Assembly: GCA_037147235.1 (NCBI GenBank)
Contig: JBAWVO010000388.1
Location: 1-5,298, forward strand
Direction: 5' to 3'
DNA length: 5,298 bases
Origin: JANXQG01 sp037147235
Lineage (GTDB): Bacteria; Planctomycetota; Planctomycetia; Pirellulales; Thermoguttaceae
Part shown: positions 1 through 5,181 of the stretch, piece after piece
Position numbering within the stretch: the first letter of the stretch is position 1
Layout of the letters: every line of letters starts with the position of its first letter
Notes under the pieces: generated by a model
Told to the model about the DNA's origin: nothing
Database searches by the model: none
Seen by the model: only the letters and a program-made list of their open reading frames with translations
Program-made: the position numbers and the translations under genes

Positions 1-105
1 AATCAGTATGTCCGCTTTTTTCAACCCCCCCGCGCATTCTTGCGACGGATGAACCTGATTTAATCCAGGAGGCTTTACGGTCATTGCCGAGCATCCCGAA
101 CCGCT

Positions 106-354
106 TCACTCCATCCCGCAGCTTACGCCCTTGTACTTATCTGCCGGTTTTCCAAACAGCCGATACCAAACGAACTTGCCCGTTTCACCGGATGTATGCC
201 CAGCCTTGAGTTCACGGGACAGCCGCACGACATTAGCAAGCGGCAAGATACCCTCTGAACTGCAACAGAACTCAGTCTCTTTGGTGACGGGGACCAACTT
301 AAAATCAATGTGCTTCACGCTGGCCGTGTTGTCCACTAAATTGATGCGAATCAC
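106..354 (-). CDS. Small hypothetical protein (82 aa) downstream of the ene-reductase
   Basis: I do not recognise this protein. Translation starts at GTG (352-354). A strong Shine-Dalgarno GGAAGGA lies 7 nt upstream (362-368), which is the best evidence that the gene is real. The stop TGA is at 106-108. It begins 34 nt after the stop of the oxidoreductase gene on the same strand, so the two are probably cotranscribed. The N-terminal half is beta-like (MIRINLVDN, HIDFKLVPV). A Cys-Cys pair sits at residues 30-31, a helix-like stretch at about 38-50 (LANVVRLSRELK), an aromatic patch FVWYRLF at 61-67, and a lone Cys at 79. There is no signal peptide and no membrane segment, so it is probably cytosolic. 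Codon choice looks coding throughout. A longer ORF on the opposite strand covers the same bases but reads as a shadow. A role linked to the enzyme is only inferred from position. Confidence 0.62.
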   Translation of the reverse strand: MIRINLVDNTASVKHIDFKLVPVTKETEFCCSSEGILPLANVVRLSRELKAGHTSGETGKFVWYRLFGKPADKYKGVSCGME

Positions 355-388
355 GATGGTGTCCTTCCAAGTATCTTGTGGAGTTGAG

Positions 389-1471
389 CTACCGCTTCAC
401 GGCCCCGGCATACTGTATGGGCAGCAGTTGGTGCGACTGGTCCACACCGAGTTCACGGGCGGCATGGAATGGCCAGTACGGATCACGCAACATCTGCCTC
501 GCCAGCATGACCAGATCGGTGTGCTGATCCCGAATGGCTGCCTCTGCCCGTTGGGGTTTCGTAATCAGCCAGCCCACGGCAGTCGGCACGTTCGCCTCTC
601 GCCGGATGCGGCTTGCCACAGGGATCATGAACCCCGGTCCCCAGGGAATCACGGAAATATCAGGTGTGTTGAAGCCCTGGCTCACGTCGATCAGGTCCAA
701 CCCCGCATCTTTCAATTTGCGTATCAATTCAATCGACTCCTCGACGGTCACGCCTCCGTCGATCCAGTCCGTTACCGACAATCGGGCGGTGAGAGGCAGT
801 CGTTCCGGCCAGACCTTGCGAACGGCGGCAAAGGTCTCCATGAGGAATCGAATGCGATTGTCAAAACTGCCGCCGTAGGTATCGGTCCTGTGGTTGGACA
901 GCGGTGAATAGAAACTGTGGGCCAAGTAGCCGTGGGCGAAATGCAGTTCCAGCCACTCGAAGCCCGCCGCCAACGACCGCTTGGCCGCAGCGACAAACGC
1001 CTCTTGGACCCGCATAATGTCCAGCACGGTCATCTCCCTTGGCGTCACGGAGAGGTTGTCCCCAAACGCAATGGCCGAAGGGCCGATGATCTCCCATGCC
1101 CCCTCGTTTTTTTCAAGATGGTCCTCACCATCCCACGGTCGATTGGCACTGGCCTTACGACCGGCATGGGCAAGTTGGATGCCGGGAATGGCCCCATGCT
1201 GCTTGAGGAATCGGGTGATGCGTGCAAATGGCTCGACATGCCCGTCCGACCAGATGCCGCTATCGGCTGGGCTGATGCGTCCTTCCGGGGAAACGGCGGT
1301 GGCCTCGACCACCACCAGTCCCGCACCGCCGACCGCACGGGAACCAAGATGCACCAGATGCCAGTCGTTGGGGAAGCCGTCCTCCGACGAATACTGACAC
1401 ATGGGAGCAACGCCGATCCGATTTCTCAGTACGACATCTTTTAACTGGAATTTCTGAAAGAGACTTGACAT
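389..1471 (-). CDS. NADH:flavin oxidoreductase, Old Yellow Enzyme family (XenA/YqjM-like ene-reductase)
   Basis: This is a 360-aa FMN-dependent TIM-barrel enzyme. The family uses NAD(P)H to reduce activated C=C bonds of enals, enones, nitro compounds and similar electrophiles in the cytosol; the physiological substrate is usually unknown. Key residues are visible. The N-terminal PMCQYS carries Cys25 and Tyr27, the flavin-tuning Cys and the Tyr typical of the thermophilic-like (class III) OYEs. HFAHGY gives His177, His180 and Tyr182, the substrate-anion pair and proton-donor position. SPLSNHRTDTYGGS (189-202) is the family signature. Arg230 and RQMLRDPYWP (325-334) provide FMN contacts, and Trp301 matches a XenA active-site Trp. 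Length and residue numbering fit XenA-type enzymes from memory. The start ATG has AAAGGA 8 nt upstream (1480-1485). The 82-aa gene follows 34 nt downstream. An oddity is that the C-terminal tail (QYAGAVKR) lacks the usual residue reaching the neighbouring subunit. Family assignment is very sure; the substrate is unknown. Confidence 0.96.
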   Translation of the reverse strand: MSSLFQKFQLKDVVLRNRIGVAPMCQYSSEDGFPNDWHLVHLGSRAVGGAGLVVVEATAVSPEGRISPADSGIWSDGHVEPFARITRFLKQHGAIPGIQLAHAGRKASANRPWDGEDHLEKNEGAWEIIGPSAIAFGDNLSVTPREMTVLDIMRVQEAFVAAAKRSLAAGFEWLELHFAHGYLAHSFYSPLSNHRTDTYGGSFDNRIRFLMETFAAVRKVWPERLPLTARLSVTDWIDGGVTVEESIELIRKLKDAGLDLIDVSQGFNTPDISVIPWGPGFMIPVASRIRREANVPTAVGWLITKPQRAEAAIRDQHTDLVMLARQMLRDPYWPFHAARELGVDQSHQLLPIQYAGAVKR

Positions 1472-1516
1472 ATACTTGATCCTTTAGCACCTATCTTACC
1501 AATTCGATGGGCCGTT

Positions 1517-1624
1517 GTGGAGTGCGGTCAGGATTGGAAGGGCAGCCGTGCGCAGGATCGATACTGCCCCACTTGCATCCGGCCAGAAAGCAGGATAGAA
1601 CAAATAGAAAGGCCCCTTCAATGA
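1517..1624 (+). CDS. Putative 35-aa Cys-containing microprotein, ATGA-coupled to the next gene
   Basis: A short frame runs from GTG (1517-1519) to TGA (1622-1624). The stop overlaps the ATG of the following gene as ATGA, the classic geometry of translational coupling. The product reads VECGQDWKGSR, then CPTC at residues 17-20, then a charged Arg/Glu-rich tail. The spacing of Cys3, Cys17 and Cys20 resembles half of a zinc ribbon. In-frame sequence continues open upstream to 1469 without a better start, so this may also be the 3' remnant of a longer zinc-finger gene that lost its 5' end. Only weak SD-like bases (ATGGG) precede the GTG. A competing reading extends the next gene upstream to ATG 1507 in another frame. 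That extension reads as less protein-like (many Gly, Arg, Pro, His). No function is assigned. Confidence 0.4.
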   Translation: MECGQDWKGSRAQDRYCPTCIRPESRIEQIERPLQ

Positions 1625-2145
1625 AATGCCCATTGTGTGACAACGAGGTTGATTCGGTCGATCAGGCCGTCGAGCTTGGCTGGCATCCTGATTTCTGGGC
1701 CGAGGAGGTGAATTACCAGGGGCCGGTTTGCCTGGAGTGCTGCTCGACTTACTTTGCCGTTGATGAAGACGGTGTACTCACCCTTAAACCCGACAGCCCC
1801 TTGCCACCAGCGGCCATCCCGACTGCCGAAGTTCAGTCTGAAGCCTACGTTCACGACGGGCAGAAGTTTCCGCTTGGCGAGATTGTCGCCACGCCCGCCG
1901 CATTGAAGGCCATCGAAGACGCTGGGCAGTCACCAGATTTCTTCTTGGATCGGCATGTTCAGGGCGATTGGGGAGAGGTCGATGCGTTCGACAGTCGGGC
2001 CAATGACGAGGCACTTACAAGCAGCGACCGCATTCTTTCGGCCTACCGCACCTTGAAGAACGTCAAAATCTGGATCATCACCGAGGGCGCAGACGATGAC
2101 GGCCAGCGAGAAGCAACGACGATCTTGATACCATCGGAATACTGA
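1621..2145 (+). CDS. Hypothetical protein (174 aa): N-terminal zinc-finger-like domain plus RHxxGDWG / WIITE domain
   Basis: The start ATG at 1621 is chosen because AAAGG (1608-1612) lies 8 nt upstream and the N-terminus MKCPLC is a sensible zinc-knuckle opening; an upstream ATG at 1507 would add 38 unconvincing residues. Cys3, Cys6, Cys37 and Cys40 (CxxC...CLECC) suggest a zinc-binding N-terminal domain. A Pro-rich linker covers about 57-68. The C-terminal domain has FPLGEIVATPAAL (83-95), RHVQGDWG (111-118), ANDEAL (127-132), RILSAY (137-142), WIITE (151-155) and a TTILIPSEY ending. I recognise that arrangement as a small conserved family often met as a standalone protein of about 100 aa in accessory and plasmid DNA, without a proven function. 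It is soluble, with no signal peptide. It probably follows the 35-codon frame in one operon and is divergent from the oxidoreductase. The gene is sure; the role is unknown. Confidence 0.85.
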   Translation: MKCPLCDNEVDSVDQAVELGWHPDFWAEEVNYQGPVCLECCSTYFAVDEDGVLTLKPDSPLPPAAIPTAEVQSEAYVHDGQKFPLGEIVATPAALKAIEDAGQSPDFFLDRHVQGDWGEVDAFDSRANDEALTSSDRILSAYRTLKNVKIWIITEGADDDGQREATTILIPSEY

Positions 2146-2467
2146 ATCTAAAGAATTCGTGGACGTTCTATTCTTTGGGGGGCACGTTGACGATCCGCAC
2201 CGCTAGTGGTGTTATCGACAGCCGTGGATTGGTGCATTTCACCTCCATGCACAAGAAGCTTCCAGTTGGGATGGATTGCCGCACAGCCAGCTACAACTGG
2301 CAGTCGTGATTTTACGGGCCTTGCGAGACAAAGCGGTGCTGAAACGCAACCGCAGGGAGGGCCGCAAGCAAATCCAGCCAACATGCGTCACCCGCGGCCG
2401 GTTGGTAGGCAATTATCGACCTACTATGTTATCTGCGTGCCCGACTCCATTCCCGCATGTTACTTCG
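2146..2467. other. 322-nt gap between convergent genes, no convincing gene
   Basis: Both flanking genes end here, so transcription terminators are expected, yet no strong GC stem with a T-tract is present. What can be seen is an 8-bp inverted repeat AACATGCG (2380-2387) with CGCATGTT (2454-2461), enclosing a smaller GTAGG/CCTAC stem (2405-2409, 2420-2424). A 6-bp pair GTGCAT/ATGCAC (2232-2237, 2247-2252) and an AT-only pair AAAGAAT/ATTCTTT (2150-2156, 2170-2176) lie nearer the plus-strand gene. A plus-strand frame from TTG 2276 reads as an Arg/Lys-rich peptide (QLQLAVVILRALRDK and onward) and could be decayed coding sequence, but it has no SD. Confidence 0.4.
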
Positions 2468-2944
2468 CTAGCGTTCTAGTTTTTGAGGAAGGGAATTTAT
2501 CCAAGCAAGATATCGCTCAATCTCGTGGGCTTTCTGCGAACTACGGTACGTGAGCCGGTGGCAATGCCGACAACCGAAGTACTTGGCCTGGGGCGGTAGG
2601 AATAGCTTACCTACTCTCCTGTTGCACGGCACCCCATCAACAATCAACGGGCAAGTAAACCACCAGCGTAGCCCGCCAAGAGCCGGATAGGTGGTATCCA
2701 AGCGTATCGGAATCCGAACGTCGGTTTCGCCCCGGTGGTAGATTAAGGTGAGTGTCGGCACTGGATCCCATGCGACGGAGTAGCGAACAGAAGCCGTGAC
2801 CTTCCCTGCTCTGGTCCAAGCCAACGAGCCGGACGAACGTGGATAAATCCGGCCCCGAAAAGCGACCAGTCCGAAGGAAATGGATTCTTCGGCCGTCACC
2901 TTCCTTCTGCCCCCCTGATACCTTCCACTTCCAAAACCACCCAT
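2468..2944 (-). CDS. Hypothetical zinc-ribbon-like protein (158 aa), MGGFGSGR family
   Basis: The protein opens with MGGFGSGRYQGGRRK and has a beta-rich middle (WTRAGKVTASVRYSVAW, LTLIYH). It then has the block GLRWWFTCPL (91-100), RVGKLFLPP (110-118) and YFGCRHCHRLTYRS (122-135). Cys98, Cys107, Cys125 and Cys128 form a Cys4 set (Cx8C...CxxC) that would fit a zinc ribbon. I recognise the MGGFGSGR start plus LRWWF...CRHC ending as a recurrent uncharacterised family found in planctomycetes and other bacteria, often among accessory genes; no function is established to my knowledge. The Arg-rich N-terminus and the ribbon make nucleic-acid binding possible, but that is inference. ATG 2942-2944 has GAGGGA 6 nt upstream (2951-2956). 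It is the last gene of a three-gene minus-strand cassette, 35 nt after the previous stop. No signal peptide is seen. Confidence 0.88.
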   Translation of the reverse strand: MGGFGSGRYQGGRRKVTAEESISFGLVAFRGRIYPRSSGSLAWTRAGKVTASVRYSVAWDPVPTLTLIYHRGETDVRIPIRLDTTYPALGGLRWWFTCPLIVDGVPCNRRVGKLFLPPQAKYFGCRHCHRLTYRSSQKAHEIERYLAWINSLPQKLER

Positions 2945-2979
2945 GATTTCTCCCTCACCCCGCGTTTATTTTGCCAAAA

Positions 2980-3327
2980 TCAATTGGATTTGTTGCGTTG
3001 CAGATCCTTACTGGTTGAACGAGCCAAAAGCCTGCGATAATTTTCCCTTTCCTGTTGTTTTACCTCGATTGTCTGCCGGCGAGCCTCCAGTTCAGCTTCG
3101 GTTGCGGCTTCTGGGGTAATCTCGGATTCTTCGGCGGCCAGTGTGGTAAGCGGCCGGTTCTCGGCTTCCAAGAGCCACTTAGCAAGCCAATCCCGCGCCC
3201 GAGCGTCCCCGGCCAAAGCATCATCAGCGGCCTTCGCACAGATTGCCCGCCACTTGTCGAGCGTCACCACGGCGTTGAGGTCTCTTTCAATTGGTCTTCG
3301 CTGTTCGGCATTGCCGTTGCTATTCAT
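2980..3327 (-). CDS. Hypothetical protein (115 aa) with GDARARDWL motif and charged C-terminal helix
   Basis: The central part reads VVTLDKWRAICAKAADDAL (20-38) followed by GDARARDWLAKWLL (40-53). This helical pair recurs in small planctomycete and phage-like hypothetical proteins that I recognise by eye but cannot name. The rest (about 65-110) is Glu/Arg/Gln-rich and probably one long helix or coiled coil (EAELEARRQTIEVKQQEREN). The product is soluble, with no cysteine cluster and no signal peptide. ATG 3325-3327 is preceded by CGGAG (3336-3340) with 8 nt spacing, which supports the start. It lies 61 nt after the upstream cassette gene and 35 nt before the MGGFGSGR gene on the same strand. 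A minus-strand operon is therefore likely. The compact helical domain plus a coiled tail would suit a DNA-packaging, partner-binding or transposition accessory protein, but nothing here decides among them. Confidence 0.82.
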   Translation of the reverse strand: MNSNGNAEQRRPIERDLNAVVTLDKWRAICAKAADDALAGDARARDWLAKWLLEAENRPLTTLAAEESEITPEAATEAELEARRQTIEVKQQERENYRRLLARSTSKDLQRNKSN

Positions 3328-3388
3328 CGCGTTTTCTCCGTTACGGTTGGGGGGTAGTGAGCCTGAAAGCAGACTCAGTCACCCCTAG

Positions 3389-3727
3389 TTACTGTTCCTG
3401 CGGTCCTTGGTTCGGTTTATCCGTCGGGAACGACCCGAGAGACGGGGGCAGAGCGGCTTTCCCTTCGCCTTCATTTTGGAGCCCGGTGAGCATGGCGGTG
3501 AGCCGTTCGCGGTCAGCCGGCGAGAGAGTCAGCAGCGCGGCGGCGAGCTTCGTCAGCGGGTCGCCCTGGTCAGCAGCGGCGGTCCCTTCGCTTTCTTCCT
3601 GGTGCCCGGTGTCGGCGGTGCCGGTGGTCGTTTTGCCGTAAAGCGCGCCTGATTCCGCGCCGCTTTCAGAGTGAACCCCCGCATTTCCCGAGGAATTCGT
3701 GGGTTGTTCGAGTCCTTCAGGGGGCAC
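3389..3727 (-). CDS. Hypothetical protein (112 aa) of the PPEGLEQ...GAESGA type, first gene of the cassette
   Basis: The frame is open back to a GTG at 3823 (144 aa). I prefer the GTG at 3725-3727, because the extra 32 residues are encoded by a perfect hairpin and an inverted-repeat region, which is not normal coding sequence. From this start the protein begins VPPEGLEQPTNSSGN, followed by SESGAESGAL. Then come a low-complexity Thr/Gly/Glu linker and a helical segment DPLTKLAAALLTLSPADRERL (about 62-82), ending in a Pro/Gln-rich tail. The PPEGLEQ and GAESGA words recur in planctomycete hypothetical proteins that end in a short helix with LP or LS motifs, as far as I remember. A weak SD AAGG (3737-3740) lies 9 nt upstream, inside the hairpin arm. 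Function is unknown, and part of the conservation could reflect a DNA or RNA element rather than protein. Confidence 0.6.
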   Translation of the reverse strand: MPPEGLEQPTNSSGNAGVHSESGAESGALYGKTTTGTADTGHQEESEGTAAADQGDPLTKLAAALLTLSPADRERLTAMLTGLQNEGEGKAALPPSLGSFPTDKPNQGPQEQ

Positions 3728-3732
3728 TCGAT

Positions 3733-3767
3733 AAAGCCTTGCGTGACAATGAGTTACGCAAGGCTTT
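3733..3767. terminator. Perfect 12-bp hairpin, terminator-like
   Basis: AAAGCCTTGCGT (3733-3744) and ACGCAAGGCTTT (3756-3767) are exact reverse complements around an 11-nt loop. On the plus strand a five-T run (3765-3769) overlaps the end of the stem. On the minus strand the stem ends in TTT followed by A. It resembles an intrinsic terminator, but no intact gene ends just upstream on either strand. It may instead be the terminator of a lost gene, or a leader structure for the cassette. On the minus-strand RNA its 3' arm holds the AAGG that would serve the GTG at 3727. Confidence 0.7.
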
Positions 3768-3797
3768 TTGCTTTGGCTGATGGTGGGGGACGATTCT

Positions 3798-3856
3798 GGG
3801 GCTACCGCGGATTGCAATACCACACCATCGGCAGATTAGCCCCCCCCCGCGGTATT
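3798..3856. repeat. Overlapping inverted repeats with a C9 tract
   Basis: Three complementary pairs overlap here: TACCGCGG (3803-3810) with CCGCGGTA (3847-3854), GGGGCTA (3798-3804) with TAGCCCC (3837-3843), and AATACC (3816-3821) with GGTATT (3851-3856). A run of nine C lies at 3840-3848. The pairs share bases and cannot all form together, so this could be a switchable leader for the minus-strand cassette or simply the eroded edge of an inserted repeat. No function is shown. Confidence 0.5.
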
Positions 3857-3857
3857 A

Positions 3858-3908
3858 GGCTCTTCCGGTTCTGGGTGCAGACGTAAGGTGGGACGAGCGC
3901 AGCGAGCC
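3858..3908 (+). repeat. Dispersed repeat, copy 1
   Basis: This copy starts with GGCTCTTCCGGTTC (3858-3871) and ends with a 26-nt block (3883-3908) around GGTGGGACGAGCGCAGCGAG. Both blocks recur in the same order and orientation at 5192-5253. The first block is identical over 14 nt, and the second matches at 23 of 26 positions. The spacer between blocks is 11 nt here and 22 nt in the other copy. Repeats of the form GTGGGA...GCGCAGCGAGCC are, from memory, scattered between genes in many planctomycetes. Confidence 0.8.
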
Positions 3909-3922
3909 AGGGAACTTCAGCC

Positions 3923-3946
3923 TAGAACGGATTGAATTCCGTTCTA
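3923..3946 (-). terminator. Inverted repeat just downstream of the barrel gene
   Basis: TAGAACGGA (3923-3931) and TCCGTTCTA (3938-3946) form a perfect 9-bp stem with a 6-nt loop. It begins 5 nt past the barrel gene's stop codon in the direction of its transcription. No T-tract follows on the minus strand, so it is not a textbook intrinsic terminator. It may protect the mRNA 3' end or act with the adjacent repeat. Confidence 0.55.
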
Positions 3947-3951
3947 CGAAG

Positions 3952-5067
3952 CTAAAACATGAACCCCAGCCGCCCGCCGGCGGTCACCATCAGCGACTGG
4001 GGTTGGTAGGAGTAGAGGCCCCACGCTGATTCTCCCCAACTCATCACCTCGGCACGGCCGGCAACAAAAAACCGCGGTCCGCGCAGTCCTATTTCCACGT
4101 TAGCGAAGACGCCCAGCTTGGGCCAAAGGGGCCGCTCGGCGATGAAGGGATCCGTGAGATCCTGGACAACGGAAGTCGTCGATGCAAATTCGTAAGTCAA
4201 GGCCGTCATGCCGATCCGTGACTCCGAATAAAAATCCAACTCGGCTCCCAGACGCTGATGGGTTTCCATCCCCAGATACGGATACATCGTCCACCAAGTT
4301 TCCTGATAGCCACAGACCGGATTCCCCTGGTTGTCGGCCCCATCGTGCAAGTCGCGGATCCAGAAGCGGCTGCCCAGCCCCAGCAGAAACGCCACCCGGC
4401 CTTCCCAGGCGGCAGGCGAGAGAACCATCTCATATTCACCGCGGAGGCCGAGGTAACCCGTGTTCGAGGCCATGTTTTCCAAACCCGTGTCGTCGTAACT
4501 GTTGTAATGCATGTCGCCACCGAACAGTTCCGCGCGGAAGCGTTCGATGCCAATCTGCCGCGAGTAGCCCAGAGTGAAGATGGCACCGTTCTCGTTGACG
4601 AAATTCACCGAACCGATCCGCTCATTCCAATGGAAGTACTCAACTCGCGTATACCAACTGCTTTGCGCTAATTTCTCAATTACGGGTGCCGCGGTGGCCG
4701 GAGAATAGACTTGGGTTTGCGCGGCGGTCGGAAAACTCCACGCGCCGGCGTTGGTGGCTCCGGGCGCGGAATTGCTCGGGCTCGCAGGGCCGTTGGGCGA
4801 CCAGACGGGCGAACCCATGGGTGTTGTGCCCATGGGCATCGTTCCGACGGGTAGCCCAGGTGCCGACGGCATCGGGATTGCGCTCTCCGGCGGTGGCCCT
4901 GGTGGGTTGGCCAGGGACGGATCGCTCGCACCGGGAGGATAGATCGGTTGGCCATTACGCCGCATGACGGAGGGGGCCAGCTCATAGTGATCGACGCTAT
5001 CGGCCATCACGGGAACTACCGCTAATAGGAAGGCCAATCCCAGGAAAATTCGCGTGGAAAAGCCCAT
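3952..5067 (-). CDS. Outer-membrane beta-barrel protein with signal peptide and Pro-rich linker (371 aa)
   Basis: The N-terminus is a classic Sec signal peptide: Arg6, hydrophobic core 8-19 (FLGLAFLLAVVP), and a predicted cleavage after PVMA (residue 22). Residues about 38-105 form a Pro/Gly/Ser/Met-rich, probably disordered linker with an imperfect MPMGTTPMGS repeat. From about residue 137 the sequence shows alternating, aromatic-rich amphipathic strands: SSWYTRVEYFHW, GYLGLRGEYEMVL, GRVAFLLGLGSRFW, LGAELDFYSESRIGM, FFVAGRAEVMSW. It ends in VTAGGRLGFMF, a C-terminal Phe as in beta-barrels recognised by the Bam machinery. The predicted location is therefore the outer membrane. It resembles planctomycete barrel proteins such as the BBP7 type, but that subfamily is not proven. 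ATG 5065-5067 is chosen because GAGG lies 5 nt upstream (within 5071-5076), the signal peptide starts there and a promoter lies between it and the upstream ATG. That ATG (5206-5208) would add 47 residues encoded by repeat DNA. The ligand or transported solute is unknown. Confidence 0.9.
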   Translation of the reverse strand: MGFSTRIFLGLAFLLAVVPVMADSVDHYELAPSVMRRNGQPIYPPGASDPSLANPPGPPPESAIPMPSAPGLPVGTMPMGTTPMGSPVWSPNGPASPSNSAPGATNAGAWSFPTAAQTQVYSPATAAPVIEKLAQSSWYTRVEYFHWNERIGSVNFVNENGAIFTLGYSRQIGIERFRAELFGGDMHYNSYDDTGLENMASNTGYLGLRGEYEMVLSPAAWEGRVAFLLGLGSRFWIRDLHDGADNQGNPVCGYQETWWTMYPYLGMETHQRLGAELDFYSESRIGMTALTYEFASTTSVVQDLTDPFIAERPLWPKLGVFANVEIGLRGPRFFVAGRAEVMSWGESAWGLYSYQPQSLMVTAGGRLGFMF

Positions 5068-5131
5068 AAACACCTCGCGCCAAGAAAAGAAAACCGCCAC
5101 CCGAGTCCCCTGCGGCCGGTCATGGTTGCGA

Positions 5132-5160
5132 ATCGTAAACAAGCGGGGCTTAGCGGTCAA
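5132..5160 (-). promoter_or_regulatory. Sigma70-like promoter of the barrel gene
   Basis: On the minus strand, TTGACC (5160-5155) and TACGAT (5137-5132) are separated by exactly 17 nt. They match the -35 consensus at 5 of 6 and the -10 consensus at 4 of 6 positions, including the key TA...T. Transcription would start near 5125, giving a leader of about 58 nt before ATG 5067. The promoter lies downstream of the hairpin and T-tract at 5182-5210, so the barrel gene would be insulated from upstream transcription. Planctomycete promoter consensus is less well known than that of E. coli. Confidence 0.6.
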
Positions 5161-5181
5161 GAGGAACAGGAGCCAACAATG

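Noticed and set aside
131..907. 258-aa plus-strand ORF, plus other plus-strand ORFs up to 1444
   Set aside because: It lies antisense to the clearly coding oxidoreductase and 82-aa genes, has no protein-like pattern and is explained by codon bias of the real genes.
1465..1497. Perfect TTGACA at 1465-1470 as a plus-strand -35, with TATCTT at 1492-1497
   Set aside because: The spacer would be 21 nt and no better -10 lies at 16-18 nt. The extended -10-like TGGTAAGAT on the other strand would put the start almost on the oxidoreductase SD, so neither is annotated.
1507..1620. 38-residue N-terminal extension of the 174-aa gene from ATG 1507
   Set aside because: The residues look non-coding, while ATG 1621 has an SD and a zinc-knuckle start. 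The other frame over the same bases reads better.
2150..2176. AAAGAAT/ATTCTTT pair as terminator of the 174-aa gene
   Set aside because: The stem is nearly all A-T, with a 13-nt loop, and is followed by G6 rather than T.
2206..2553. 115-aa plus-strand ORF
   Set aside because: It runs into the antisense of the 158-aa gene, has no SD and a composition unlike a protein.
3055..3652. Several plus-strand ORFs opposite the three-gene cassette
   Set aside because: They are shadows of the minus-strand genes, which have SD-like motifs, sensible spacing and family-like motifs.
3601..3730. Complete tRNA gene ending in GGGGGCAC
   Set aside because: TGCCC at 3603 could mimic a 5' acceptor, but the length is about 127 nt, the T-stem does not pair and no D or anticodon arm is found. 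At most it is a relic of a 3' end.
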